A DNA stretch of 64,000 nt from Vibrio sp. Of7-15 (GTDB taxonomy: Bacteria; Pseudomonadota; Gammaproteobacteria; Enterobacterales; Vibrionaceae), in the NCBI RefSeq assembly GCF_022347565.1, contig NZ_JAKRGH010000001.1, positions 124,001-188,000 on the forward strand. Reading direction: 5' to 3'. This document shows positions 19,167 to 28,542 of this stretch, piece by piece. The notes beneath the pieces were generated by a model. The model saw only the letters and a list, made by a program, of their open reading frames with translations, searched no databases and was not told the origin of the DNA. The position numbers were made by a program, and so were the translations under genes. Within the stretch, counting starts at the first letter, position 1, and the number at the start of each line of letters is the position of its first letter.

Positions 19167-20363
19167 TTATAAATATTGGCCAAACAACTTTAGGCTTTGC
19201 CCCCAACTGTAGTGGTTTATTACCCACTGCCGATTTTGCTCAGCTGTAGGTAATTGATTAATTAAGTTGATAATCGTTCGACTAAATTCATTTGCGGAGT
19301 TATGAATGTGAACTAACTCTTTTCCTGAATCGGCTAACCCTTCAAAGGCTTGTGAGGTGGCGACAACTTGGCACCCCATGGACATGGCTTCTAATATTTT
19401 ATTTTGAATGCCTCTAGCAATCTGCAGGGGAGCGACAGCTAAGCAAGCATTTTTAAGATAAGGGCGCATGTCTTCAACACGTCCAGTTACGATGATGTTG
19501 TTATGGCCATTGAGTTTTTGTAGGGAAGCTGGTGGATTCGAACCCACAATATAGAAATAACTGTCTGAGTGATGTTCTAATATATCTGGCCAGCATTGTT
19601 CAATAAACCATTCTACAGCATTGATATTTGCCCAATAATCCATGGCACCTGTAAAGATAATGGCTTTCGGATGAAGTGGGATATCTTCTTCTAAGGCGCA
19701 CTCTTCGTTAGGGTCGAAAAAGTCGCTGTCGATACCGTTATTGATTCCGATTACTCGGCATTTGTCATCATTAATGAATTGCTTGAATAACCCTGCTTCT
19801 TTATCTGAAACGAAAACACTGGCATCAAAGGCTTTAGCTATACTTTTTTCATACCCGCCTAATGTTCGGCTTTCACGGGTGTAGAGCCATTTCATTGGGC
19901 CTGTTTTTTTTTGAGCGTATTGGAGCCACTTATCTGAGTCCATATCCACGAAATCGATGACTTTCTGTAAGTCACTAAACTGTGGCTGTTCAACAAATTG
20001 TGCCATTGAAGAAGAGAAAATGAGGCATTTACTGATGTTGTTATCATCGATGGTTTTGTTTACCCACTGCTGCATGTCGGAATTACTGTAATATGGCACA
20101 GTAATAGGTAAGTTGCTGAGTAACGCTTTGGTCAACCCTTTTACTTTTGAATAGGTTGGGTTCAAGCTGATGGCTTTAACTTCTTTGCAGTAAGGCATCA
20201 ATTCCGATTGGTATTGGTGGTCGTTAGGATCATCAATGAAGCAGCCTAAATACACATCAAACTCTTGACTGAGGTACTTAAGAATATTGAATGAGCGGAT
20301 CTTATCCCCTTTATTGGGTGGAAAAGGAATTCGATGGCATAAGTATAAAAGTGGTGTTTTCAT
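19167..20363 (-). CDS. glycosyltransferase, PEP-CTERM/EpsH1-associated sugar transferase (Stp1 type)
   Basis: The protein has 398 aa. The opening LYLCHRIPFPPNKGDKIRS is the hallmark of the Stp1 class of XrtA-associated sugar transferases. A GT-B donor-binding stretch QNKILEAMSMGCQVVAT (about residues 320-337) gives the usual Glu. It is a cytoplasmic enzyme that adds a sugar to the growing repeat unit. It lies 41 bp before the exosortase and 3 bp after the FemAB-like gene, in the same operon. Two to four such transferases per XrtA locus is normal; here there are four in the leftward block. Confidence 0.9.
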   Translation of the reverse strand: MKTPLLYLCHRIPFPPNKGDKIRSFNILKYLSQEFDVYLGCFIDDPNDHQYQSELMPYCKEVKAISLNPTYSKVKGLTKALLSNLPITVPYYSNSDMQQWVNKTIDDNNISKCLIFSSSMAQFVEQPQFSDLQKVIDFVDMDSDKWLQYAQKKTGPMKWLYTRESRTLGGYEKSIAKAFDASVFVSDKEAGLFKQFINDDKCRVIGINNGIDSDFFDPNEECALEEDIPLHPKAIIFTGAMDYWANINAVEWFIEQCWPDILEHHSDSYFYIVGSNPPASLQKLNGHNNIIVTGRVEDMRPYLKNACLAVAPLQIARGIQNKILEAMSMGCQVVATSQAFEGLADSGKELVHIHNSANEFSRTIINLINQLPTAEQNRQWVINHYSWGQSLKLFGQYL

Positions 20364-20366
20364 AAG

Positions 20367-21422
20367 CTAGCCTAAGTATTTAGAAAGATAAGGGCCGATG
20401 ATTTTACTGAGCCAAAGGGGCATTTTTTGCCAAGCAGAAATCACTAACTTATATTTCGGGTTATTAGGCGATAGATTCGGAGGAGAATCCGCTTCTATAA
20501 GAGCAATACGGTAATGAAGCTCATTTTCTTGCATGCCCCAATTTTTTTTAAAGGCATAAGCACCAGAGTCTATTTTACTTCGGCCAAAATCAAAGGTAGT
20601 GAAGCCTTTTTCTCTGGCGTAGCACATGAGCTTATAGTACATAAAGTCACTGCTTTTCAGCCCTCTAGCACTAGGGGTTCCGCCGCCATAGTAAGGCAAT
20701 ACTGTATCGCGATAATAAAAGCTCATCACAGAAGATACGGGCTGTTTTTTATCGTCATAGACAATTAGTGTGTCGCACTTATCACCAAAGACCTCTTTTA
20801 ATTTTCGAAATAGTCGTCTATCAAATACCGGAGTACCTAAGTTACGAACGCTTTCAGCGTAGATGTCGTAGCAGGCATCTACGTTGTCTTTATGATCGGC
20901 TGATAAGTTATTTTTAAGGGAATGTCGTATTACTGCCCGTTGTTTTCGTTTGACGCTGGTCAGTATGGTGTCAGGTGTATCCGCAATGTCACAACTAAAT
21001 GTGGCGTGGTGACAGTGTTTAATCCACGGTTCAGTTAATGTAGAAGGAGATCGGTCACGCAGTTCAATGTAATCAACCCTCAAGTTTTTCCCGATAGTGA
21101 TGGCTTCATTTTCTAGCTGGCGCTGAATAAAGTCGGAGTCAGCAAGGGTTCCTCCAAAAACACAAAAGGGAATAGATACGAGAGCATGGCCGAAAAGCAG
21201 ACTTTTTTGTTCTACAAGGGGGAGTACACCCACAACACAGTCATTTTGGTAAGCAACAAGATAATAAGGAGTGTGATTAAACACCTCTTTGGCGATTTGG
21301 TGCCAGCCTGACAGGTGAAAAAAGGTACCTTCAGGGTGCTTGTCTACATAAGCATCCCACTCTTTATAGCGGCCAGGTTTTAGATCACTAATGGTAAAAT
21401 GGGTATTCATTTTTAATGTCAT
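20367..21422 (-). CDS. FemAB-like GNAT-fold protein, XrtA/PEP-CTERM-associated
   Basis: The protein has 351 aa and belongs to the FemAB-related class that accompanies exosortase A. Markers are GTFFHLSGWHQIAKEVF near the N-terminus, DYIELRDRS, and the acceptor-side motif FDFGRSKIDSGAYAFKKNWG near residue 280. FemAB enzymes transfer aminoacyl groups from charged tRNA to amino sugars or peptides; in this setting an acyl or aminoacyl decoration of the glycan is inferred. Starts at 21422 and 21410 are both possible. It lies 4 bp after the deacetylase gene. Confidence 0.88.
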   Translation of the reverse strand: MTLKMNTHFTISDLKPGRYKEWDAYVDKHPEGTFFHLSGWHQIAKEVFNHTPYYLVAYQNDCVVGVLPLVEQKSLLFGHALVSIPFCVFGGTLADSDFIQRQLENEAITIGKNLRVDYIELRDRSPSTLTEPWIKHCHHATFSCDIADTPDTILTSVKRKQRAVIRHSLKNNLSADHKDNVDACYDIYAESVRNLGTPVFDRRLFRKLKEVFGDKCDTLIVYDDKKQPVSSVMSFYYRDTVLPYYGGGTPSARGLKSSDFMYYKLMCYAREKGFTTFDFGRSKIDSGAYAFKKNWGMQENELHYRIALIEADSPPNLSPNNPKYKLVISAWQKMPLWLSKIIGPYLSKYLG

Positions 21423-21426
21423 AGTG

Positions 21427-22251
21427 TTAATCCAACTTATAAACTTGACGCATTGTTCCCCACTGAAAATCAGTCAGTAACTTTTTAAGGCGTCCTTCCA
21501 TCAATTTGAGATTAAGATAGTGACGTAGCTGCGACTTAAGCGGTACACCACTAACTTTTGGCTGGAGGTGGTCAATTTCCCATGGGTGGAAATAAAAACT
21601 ATAAGGTTGACCTGTTTCAGTCATAAATTGACGGATTAACAGTCGGCTTAACCAATATGGATATAAACGGAAGAAACCACCACCACCGATTGGAATACTT
21701 TTCCCACCAAACTGGCTGGTAGGAATGGGAAGTTCAATAATCCCTTCGGGGCGAGTGTGTTTAAACCGTGGCCATGTTGGAGCACCATAGTGATCGTGTT
21801 TGACTGGGTAAGTACTGCTGCTGTAGCGAAAACCAAGTTCATAAAGAACATCGAAAGCCCATTCATTGCTGGTATCAATTGAAAAGCTAGGCGCACGATA
21901 GCCTTTAATTTCTTGCCCTGTGAGATCTTCGATAAACGCTTTACTGCGATAGACATCATTTTTAAATTCTTGACGTGACTGCGTATTGGCTTTTTGATGG
22001 GCATAGCCGTGACTGGCAATTTCATGGCCTTCATTTGCAATTCGCTGAACAAGACTTGGGTATGCTTCTGCAACCCAACCAAGAATAAAGAAAGTGGCTT
22101 TCGCATTATGTTCAGAAAAAATCTCTAATGCCCGAGTAGTGCTTTCTTCTACCCGGACAGGGTAGGTTTTTCCCCAATCATCAAAATCGATTTTTGATGA
22201 AAATGCGGCGACTTGAAAGTAATCTTCAACGTCCATTGTTAGTGCATTCAC
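21427..22251 (-). CDS. polysaccharide deacetylase, XrtA/PEP-CTERM-associated
   Basis: The protein has 274 aa with a NodB-type deacetylase fold. MNALTMDVEDYFQVAAF at the very N-terminus carries the catalytic Asp pair (D7, D10) and is diagnostic of the XrtA-associated deacetylase class; HEIASHGYAH supplies the metal-binding His residues and GYRAPSFSID is motif 3. The C-terminus carries FYFHPWEID, the typical last motif. It would deacetylate amino sugars of the exopolysaccharide. No signal peptide is visible. It lies between the priming transferase and the FemAB-like gene. A second, different deacetylase is encoded at 3534-4490. Confidence 0.92.
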   Translation of the reverse strand: MNALTMDVEDYFQVAAFSSKIDFDDWGKTYPVRVEESTTRALEIFSEHNAKATFFILGWVAEAYPSLVQRIANEGHEIASHGYAHQKANTQSRQEFKNDVYRSKAFIEDLTGQEIKGYRAPSFSIDTSNEWAFDVLYELGFRYSSSTYPVKHDHYGAPTWPRFKHTRPEGIIELPIPTSQFGGKSIPIGGGGFFRLYPYWLSRLLIRQFMTETGQPYSFYFHPWEIDHLQPKVSGVPLKSQLRHYLNLKLMEGRLKKLLTDFQWGTMRQVYKLD

Positions 22252-22282
22252 TGTTAATCCTTATACAGCTAGTCGCTTTTAA

Positions 22283-23686
22283 TTATCGACCTTTACCAAA
22301 AAGTATTATTTCAGAGGTCCTTACCAAAATAAGAAGGTCTAATAAAAAGCTACGATGTTTAATATAGTATAGATCAAATTTCAGCTTTTCTAAGGCATCT
22401 TGTTCATTACTGCCATAAGGGTATTTTAATTGTGCCCACCCTGTTAATCCTGGCTTAACATTATGGCGGTGATTATAAAAAGGCACTGACATCACTAAGT
22501 TTTTAGTAAACTGCGGCCTTTCTGGCCTAGGGCCTACAAAACCCATATCTCCTCTGATTACATTATAAAGCTGAGGTAATTCATCAACTCTATATTTTCT
22601 AAGGAAATTACCGACTTTCGTTATCCTACTGTCATTTTTTGTCGCCCATTTTGCGCCTTCCTTCTCCGCATCTAAACGCATGCTTCTAAATTTATAAATA
22701 ATAAAAGGAAATCCATTCAGACCGACCCGTTCTTGGCTGTAGAGAATAGGAGCTCTAATTCCATCTTCTAATTTTATCATGATAATAGCCAGTAGCATTA
22801 GAGGCCAGGTGACCAAAAATATTGAAAAGGCCAATAAGCTATTTAGGAACCAATTGATGTAACTGTATATATAATTAGAAGGATGAAACCCATTACTGTA
22901 GATAACCCAAGAAGGGTAAATAAGGTTAACCGCAATTTGGCCTGACTCTTTCTCAATAAAATCAATTATTTCAGTGATTTCAATGCCGTGTATTTTGCAA
23001 TAAAATAAGCTGTCTACGGAAATGTTATTTCTTCTTTCGTCAGCGGCAATGACAATTTCTAAGATATTGTTTCTTATTGAAAATTCCTCTAGTGGTTCAT
23101 TGAGTTCAATGGTGTTTTCACTTTTTATTCCATTGTCAGAGTCTCCTGGCATGCGAACAAAGCCCACGATTTCAAACCCAACCCTATCAGCCTTTCTTCT
23201 CATTCTCTTTTCTATAATGCTGGCCCTTTCACCCGCACCAAGAATTAATACTCGTCTTTTTCCAAGTGATTCATAATTAAAGTAAAGAGCAAAGAATCGA
23301 GTGGCTGTTAAGGCAATAATAGCACTGAAGAAAAGCATTTCTTTAAAGTTGTAAATAAAGGGCTCTAAAGGGGTAAACCAATAGGTTAAACTGACAATAC
23401 AATAACTAATAGCAATGCTGGCTATTATTCTTAGCTCAATCCCTTTAAATGTTTCTCTGGTTTTATCGTTATATAATCCTACTCCTAATAGTGAAATGTG
23501 TGTTGCAATAATAAATAGCAACCAATGAAGTCCAATTTCATAGTTGCCCAAGCTATATATTACTGATGGATAATAGTTATTATGTAAATAACAGCCAAAA
23601 GAAAATATAACAGTCATAGCCGTAAAATCAGATAAAATAATGGCCTTACAACTTGACTGTATTTGGTGAAACTTATTTACAGACAT
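22283..23686 (-). CDS. polyprenyl-phosphate sugar-1-phosphate transferase, EpsB-like, XrtA-associated
   Basis: The protein has 467 aa with four N-terminal membrane segments, a CoA-binding-like cytoplasmic region (RRVLILGAGERASIIEKRM near 145-165), one more membrane segment near 280 and a C-terminal bacterial sugar transferase domain. That last domain shows KFRSMRLDAE, RKYRVDELPQLYNVIRGDM and GPRPERP, the core of the WcaJ/WbaP family. It should load the first sugar phosphate onto undecaprenyl phosphate, so it starts the pathway. It is the first gene of the leftward operon, divergent from the export lipoprotein gene across a 235-bp control region. Confidence 0.92.
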   Translation of the reverse strand: MSVNKFHQIQSSCKAIILSDFTAMTVIFSFGCYLHNNYYPSVIYSLGNYEIGLHWLLFIIATHISLLGVGLYNDKTRETFKGIELRIIASIAISYCIVSLTYWFTPLEPFIYNFKEMLFFSAIIALTATRFFALYFNYESLGKRRVLILGAGERASIIEKRMRRKADRVGFEIVGFVRMPGDSDNGIKSENTIELNEPLEEFSIRNNILEIVIAADERRNNISVDSLFYCKIHGIEITEIIDFIEKESGQIAVNLIYPSWVIYSNGFHPSNYIYSYINWFLNSLLAFSIFLVTWPLMLLAIIMIKLEDGIRAPILYSQERVGLNGFPFIIYKFRSMRLDAEKEGAKWATKNDSRITKVGNFLRKYRVDELPQLYNVIRGDMGFVGPRPERPQFTKNLVMSVPFYNHRHNVKPGLTGWAQLKYPYGSNEQDALEKLKFDLYYIKHRSFLLDLLILVRTSEIILFGKGR

Positions 23687-23778
23687 ATCCGTCTACCTAC
23701 CTTTCTAGAATTTCACGTTCATTAGTTCCATTAATGACATAAATGTCGAGAAATATGTGTCATAGCTATTGATTAAAT

Positions 23779-23856
23779 TAAATGTAAATTGTTGTTTATC
23801 TCTAAGTAAACAATGTAGTAGCTGAATAATAATTTGCTACTTTAAATTTACATTTA
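23779..23856. promoter_or_regulatory. divergent control region with a 12-bp inverted repeat
   Basis: Between the priming transferase (leftward) and the export lipoprotein (rightward), TAAATGTAAATT at 23779-23790 is repeated in inverted form as AATTTACATTTA at 23845-23856, with 54 bases between. The match is perfect over 12 bases and sits where both exopolysaccharide operons must start. It could be a paired binding site for one regulator; AT-rich chance similarity is the alternative. I could not identify convincing -35/-10 boxes or a sigma-54 promoter. Confidence 0.4.
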
Positions 23857-23921
23857 TTGTCAGGCTGGTCTATCTTGATATTAAAGGATATTTATAACTT
23901 GTTGTATTACGGATGATATGC

Positions 23922-24566
23922 ATGAATAGTCAACAAAACTGGGCTTTTGTGGCCCGACCATTGGTATCTTTGGTCACAATATCATTGCTAGCTTCTTGTT
24001 CTTCGTTACCCCCGTTGCCTGCTGCTAGCTCTTACCCTTCACTTACTCAAAATGTTGATGATTACAAATACCTGATAGGGCCGGGAGATTCGTTAAATAT
24101 TTTTGTTTGGCGAAATCCGGAAATATCCGGCAGTTTCACAGTACGCCCTGATGGCATGATTACGACGTCATTGGTGGAAGACATTCCTGTGTCTGGTCGA
24201 ACACCGACTCAATTAGCACGTGATATAGAAGCAGAGCTGGGTACTTACCTTAGAGATCCCATTGTTACGGTGACTGTAAATGGTTTTATCGGACCATTTA
24301 GTGAACAAGTACGTGTTATTGGAGAGGCTTCTGAACCAAAAGCAATAAATTATCGAGAAAACATGACTTTACTGGATGTAATGATTGAAGTCGGTGGTTT
24401 AACGGATTTTGCTGATGGTGATGATGCAAGGTTAATTCGTATTGTGGCTGATACTCAACAGGAGTATGGCTTACAAATAGACTCGTTATTACGGGATGGT
24501 GAGATCAGAGGTAATGTAGACATATTACCGGGCGACATTATCATTATCCCAGAAAGCTGGTTCTAG
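23922..24566 (+). CDS. polysaccharide export lipoprotein (Wza-like), XrtA/PEP-CTERM-associated
   Basis: An outer-membrane export protein with a lipoprotein signal: hydrophobic stretch ending LLASC, lipid-modified Cys at residue 26. The mature part has the poly-export domain (YLIGPGDSLNIFVWRNPE, about residues 47-64) and SLBB-like beta-grasp segments further on (VRVIGEASEPKAINY). It forms the periplasmic/outer-membrane exit channel for the polymer. The ATG at 23922 is preferred because ACGGA lies eight bases upstream; an ATG at 23913 adds three residues. First gene of the second rightward operon, 14 bp before the chain-length gene. Confidence 0.92.
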   Translation: MNSQQNWAFVARPLVSLVTISLLASCSSLPPLPAASSYPSLTQNVDDYKYLIGPGDSLNIFVWRNPEISGSFTVRPDGMITTSLVEDIPVSGRTPTQLARDIEAELGTYLRDPIVTVTVNGFIGPFSEQVRVIGEASEPKAINYRENMTLLDVMIEVGGLTDFADGDDARLIRIVADTQQEYGLQIDSLLRDGEIRGNVDILPGDIIIIPESWF

Positions 24567-24580
24567 AAGAGGGCTTGGCT

Positions 24581-26137
24581 ATGCATGATATTATTGAAGA
24601 CCTACTGCAATATGTGCGCGGGGTATGGCTAAAACGCCGGTATATCCTGATTGTTCCTTGGATTGTGTGTCCTATTGGTTGGGCATTTGTCACCCTAATG
24701 CCAAATCAATTTACCTCTGAAGCTCGGGTGTACGCTGATACTCGTTCGATATTGCAACCATTGCTACGTGGTCTAGCGATTCAGACGGATCCAACGCAAG
24801 AGCTCCAGTTACTATTAAAAACATTAATCAATCGTTCGAATTTAGAAGAGATCGCACGGGCAACAGATGCAGATATTCGGGCTAACAATGCCGAAGAATA
24901 TGAAGCGCTGATTGCCGATTTAAAAAATAATATAAAATTGAAATCCACCAAACGAGAAAATTTATACACCATTAGTTTTGATGGTGATGATGCAACGTAC
25001 GTTCGTGATGTGGTGCAAGCAACATTAGATGTGTTTGTTGAAAGCGCACTCGGTGAGAAGCGATTAGATACTGATCAGGCAAATGAGTTCATTACTCAAC
25101 AAATTAAGGATTATGAAGTTCGATTAATTGAGGCTGAAACTAAATTGGCCGACTTTAAACGAGAAAACAGTGGCTATTTGCCGGGGAGTGATCGTAACTA
25201 TTACACTCGAATGGAAGGCCAGAAAGAGTTATTAGAAGAGACGCAATTGCAACTGAACGAAGTTAAATCTCGATTACGCTCTGCAAAAGCGCAATTGCAA
25301 ACGGAAGCGGCGTTATTAGCGTCTCAGAAACGTCCTGTAAATACTGAGTTTGATGATCGAATCTTTACGTTGCAATCAAGGCTCGATGATCTGTTATTTC
25401 GCTACACAGACAAACATCCAGATGTGATTGAAGCAAGAAGGCAGCTTGATGACTTAAAGAGACTTCAGTCGTCAGAAATCTCTCGTATTAAAGCTTCGCA
25501 AGATTCGTTAGCCAATAACAGTTCAGTTTACCAAGACTTAAAAATCATGGTGAGTGAGTTAGAAAACGAAGTAGCTTCTTTAGAAGTACGTAATCAAAGG
25601 TACTTTAATAAAGTAGAAGATCTTAAATCGAAATTGGATCAAGTTCCTGATGTAGAAGCGAATTTGATTAGCTTAACACGTAATTACGATATTACTAAAT
25701 CGAAGTATGAAGAGCTTTTATCAAGAAAAGAGAGTGCGATAATTTCTCAAAATGTTGGGCAAACTTCGGAAAATATTAAGTTCAGAATCGTTGATCCACC
25801 AAGGATCCCAACCGCACCTTCAGGCCCGATGCGTTTAGTATTATTAGTTGTTGTTTTAATCGTCGGTGTGGGTGGCGGTGTCGCTCTATCATTCTTAATG
25901 AGTCAAATCTCTCCTGTGATCAGTTCATCAAGGCAGCTTTATCAAATTACAGGAGCGCCGGTATTTGGTGCAATTTCAGCGACTGAAATATCAGGTATTG
26001 AACGTTGGCAAAAGAATAAGATGAGGTTGTTCTTATTGGGAAGTGTTTTGTTAGCTATCGTCTTTTCAGCATTTTTTGCCACAAATTACCTGCCAGATGT
26101 TCATGAAAGGGTAATGCAGGAGGTAAGTTTCTTGTGA
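24581..26137 (+). CDS. chain-length determinant protein (Wzz/GumC-like), XrtA-associated
   Basis: The protein has 518 aa and is a polysaccharide co-polymerase. It has one membrane segment near each end (about residues 22-42 and 425-447, with another near 480-500) and a long periplasmic coiled-coil centre (about 170-400). The Pro-rich DPPRIPTAPSGP before the second membrane segment is the typical Wzz motif. It controls polymer length and links the cytoplasmic kinase to the export lipoprotein. The ATG at 24581 lies seven bases after AGAGGG; a TTG at 24575 is less likely. Its stop overlaps the kinase GTG start. Confidence 0.92.
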   Translation: MHDIIEDLLQYVRGVWLKRRYILIVPWIVCPIGWAFVTLMPNQFTSEARVYADTRSILQPLLRGLAIQTDPTQELQLLLKTLINRSNLEEIARATDADIRANNAEEYEALIADLKNNIKLKSTKRENLYTISFDGDDATYVRDVVQATLDVFVESALGEKRLDTDQANEFITQQIKDYEVRLIEAETKLADFKRENSGYLPGSDRNYYTRMEGQKELLEETQLQLNEVKSRLRSAKAQLQTEAALLASQKRPVNTEFDDRIFTLQSRLDDLLFRYTDKHPDVIEARRQLDDLKRLQSSEISRIKASQDSLANNSSVYQDLKIMVSELENEVASLEVRNQRYFNKVEDLKSKLDQVPDVEANLISLTRNYDITKSKYEELLSRKESAIISQNVGQTSENIKFRIVDPPRIPTAPSGPMRLVLLVVVLIVGVGGGVALSFLMSQISPVISSSRQLYQITGAPVFGAISATEISGIERWQKNKMRLFLLGSVLLAIVFSAFFATNYLPDVHERVMQEVSFL

Positions 26138-27111
26138 GTACTATTCAAAAGGCAATGGGGAAAATACGCCACCCTTTAGTGGAAGATCAGAAAGCCAAAG
26201 ATGAACAAGCTGCTCTGGAGAAATTAGCGGCAGAAAACGCATTAGAAGAGGAAGCGAGTAAAGCGGTTGCAAAAAAAGCAGCTGAACATGTTGCTAAGAA
26301 AAAAAGAGCAACGCACAAGCCACCGAAATTGATTGAGCTTGATGTCGATGAATTATCAGATCAAGGAATGGTAGGCCCAATTCACGATGGCGCGTCTAAG
26401 CTAATTAATGATGAATTTCGCGCTATTAAACATAAAATCATAAAAAATGCTTTTGGTGAAAATAGCGACCTAAATAACAACAGTGACTTAATTATGGTAA
26501 CGAGCTCCAAGCCTAATGAAGGGAAAACGTTCGTTTCCATTAACCTTGCCATGAGTATTGCGCTTGAGAAAGACAAAACAGTGCTACTTATTGATGCGGA
26601 TGTATTAAAGCCCAGTGTTTCTAAAGTGTTAGGCATAGGCAGTGATCGCCCTGGGCTTATTGAATATCTGTTAGGTGAGGTTGATGATATTAGTGAGGTT
26701 ATTTACCCAACATCGGTGCCGAATTTACGTTTGATTCCAGCTGGCATGCCGAACCACTTGAGTTATGAGCTTTTGTCGAGTGACAGAATGATCGCATTAA
26801 CAAAAGAGCTGGCAGAACGATACGATGACCGTATTCTACTGTTTGATTGCCCACCGATTCTTGGTGTTGTCGAAACAGTGGTGTTATCAAGCTTAATGGG
26901 GCAGGCCATGGTTGTAGTGGAGCAGGATAAAACACGAGTTGGGGATATTAAGGCCGCTGTGTCTCAGCTTAATAATGATTTAATTTTAGGTTTTATTGTA
27001 AACAAAGTGGTACGTGGCACCTTTACTCAACAAGGATATGGGTACGGATATGCTAGCTATGGACTTGGCTACGGTTACGGTTATAACGCAGAGGCAGAAC
27101 CATCGAAGTAA
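26134..27111 (+). CDS. tyrosine autokinase (BY-kinase), exopolysaccharide/PEP-CTERM locus type
   Basis: A cytoplasmic bacterial tyrosine kinase of 325 aa without membrane segments. After a Lys/Ala/Glu-rich helical N-terminus it carries Walker A (SSKPNEGKTF, about residues 126-135), Walker A' (LLIDADVLKPS) and Walker B (LLFDCPP). The C-terminus is a Tyr-Gly cluster with seven Tyr residues in about 17 positions, the autophosphorylation tail. It cycles phosphorylation to control the chain-length protein and export. The start is GTG at 26134, overlapping the previous stop by 4 bases. The next gene's reading frame begins inside the Tyr-tail coding region. Confidence 0.93.
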   Translation: MSTIQKAMGKIRHPLVEDQKAKDEQAALEKLAAENALEEEASKAVAKKAAEHVAKKKRATHKPPKLIELDVDELSDQGMVGPIHDGASKLINDEFRAIKHKIIKNAFGENSDLNNNSDLIMVTSSKPNEGKTFVSINLAMSIALEKDKTVLLIDADVLKPSVSKVLGIGSDRPGLIEYLLGEVDDISEVIYPTSVPNLRLIPAGMPNHLSYELLSSDRMIALTKELAERYDDRILLFDCPPILGVVETVVLSSLMGQAMVVVEQDKTRVGDIKAAVSQLNNDLILGFIVNKVVRGTFTQQGYGYGYASYGLGYGYGYNAEAEPSK

Positions 27112-28540
27112 GCTTGCTTATTGTGTTTTGTTTTTGCCTTTTCTGAGTTATGCCGAGGAATGGACTCTTACTCCTGACGTTGGGGTAGATTTTGTTCAAA
27201 CAGATAATATTGAACGATCTCATGTGGGTCCGCAAAGTGGTTCAATTACAACGGTGAACATTGGCACGACACTGGATGTGGAAGGCCGTAACCAAACGTT
27301 GAACCTTTCCTATGACGGACGGCAAGTGATTAATAGCCATGACTCAGAGGAAAATCAGTTTTTCAATCAGTTATCGTTTGATTACGTGGCGACTAACCGT
27401 GCTTCATCAATGCAGTTTGGAGTACATGGTAACGTAGATAATATCGCAGAACGTCTTGATGGTGATGCCGTTGGTGACATTCTTACAGGGTCTACGGTTG
27501 AAACAAAGCAGTTGTCAGCAGATGCTCAATACCAGTCTAATCCACGTAAAGCACTTGTGGTGAGTGGCGGGGTTGAAACGAGCATTGAAAGAAACGAGGA
27601 CAGTGTTGGTAACAATAATAGCTACAGTGGCAATATTTCGGTGGGAACTGGGCGTGCAGAAAAGCATATTTTTTCCAATGCAAACTACACTTTTGAGCGA
27701 AAAAGTGGCCAATCCAGTTCGCAAGAAAATACGTCTGAAACGGCATCGGCGGAAGTGGGTCTCACTCAATATAAAGGGTTCAGCCCACTTGTGAGAGTAA
27801 ATGATGAAAATTTTGATGATAGTCAGAGAGTCACTTCCGCTCAGTCTTCGTACATTGGTCCAGCTTTGCGTTATTACTTAGACAAAGTGTCCTATTTTGA
27901 ATTGAACTATAATTTTCCTATAGATGATGACAATAACGATGATTATCTTGGGGGCGCAATTAGACTAGAGCCGAGTCAGAGAACACAGTTGTATTTGGAA
28001 TACAGTCAGCGATTCTTTGGGGATGCTTATGAAGTGGATTTTTCCCATCGAAGCCGACGCTGGACAAACTCGGTGAATTACAGTGAAGACCCGGTCAGTT
28101 TTCGACGAGATTTATTGGTTTCTGGTAACGATATTAGTGAATTAACACTTTTAAAATCTTTAAGTTGGGTTTCAGAGCTGGCTTTACGAAGAGGAACGCT
28201 TTCTTTTGAGGCTAACTACAATAAAACAGAAACTATTATTGATAATTCAACAAATCGAGGAAGCCAATCTGAAGGAGGATTGGTTTCTTGGGGGCACAGT
28301 TTAAGCCGTAGTTTAGAGCTGGATGTGCTGTTTAGTTTTGAAAAGTTTGATTTTGATGCATCTGTGTTGCAATCAAGTCAAACCGATTACTACCGAGAGT
28401 TAGGTATTACTCTCACTCAGCAGCTCAAGGATCAGTTATCCGTTGAGTTAAATTCAACATATGTGGATAAGTCATCAAGCGATATTAGCAGCAGCTATGA
28501 TGAACTTAGAGCCCGGGTTAATGTGAGTAAACAGTTTTAA
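27059..28540 (+). CDS. outer-membrane beta-barrel protein, PEP-CTERM system-associated
   Basis: The protein has about 493 aa. A signal peptide is visible (basic QRQNHRSK, hydrophobic LAYCVLFLPFLSYA, cleavage before EEW), followed by a long run of alternating amphipathic beta-strands ending in an aromatic residue (VSKQF), as in outer-membrane barrels. It matches the uncharacterised PEP-CTERM-associated family found between the kinase and ATPase in XrtA loci, and may assist polymer passage. The start is unclear: the ATG at 27059 gives a sensible signal peptide but overlaps the kinase gene by 53 bases, and only weak GGAT-like spacing is present; a GTG at 27014 is longer. Confidence 0.8.
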   Translation: MDLATVTVITQRQNHRSKLAYCVLFLPFLSYAEEWTLTPDVGVDFVQTDNIERSHVGPQSGSITTVNIGTTLDVEGRNQTLNLSYDGRQVINSHDSEENQFFNQLSFDYVATNRASSMQFGVHGNVDNIAERLDGDAVGDILTGSTVETKQLSADAQYQSNPRKALVVSGGVETSIERNEDSVGNNNSYSGNISVGTGRAEKHIFSNANYTFERKSGQSSSQENTSETASAEVGLTQYKGFSPLVRVNDENFDDSQRVTSAQSSYIGPALRYYLDKVSYFELNYNFPIDDDNNDDYLGGAIRLEPSQRTQLYLEYSQRFFGDAYEVDFSHRSRRWTNSVNYSEDPVSFRRDLLVSGNDISELTLLKSLSWVSELALRRGTLSFEANYNKTETIIDNSTNRGSQSEGGLVSWGHSLSRSLELDVLFSFEKFDFDASVLQSSQTDYYRELGITLTQQLKDQLSVELNSTYVDKSSSDISSSYDELRARVNVSKQF

Positions 28541-28542
28541 TT

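Noticed and set aside
21648-22106. Leftward 152-aa frame inside the XrtA-associated deacetylase gene
   Set aside because: It is an out-of-frame shadow of a gene with clear catalytic motifs.
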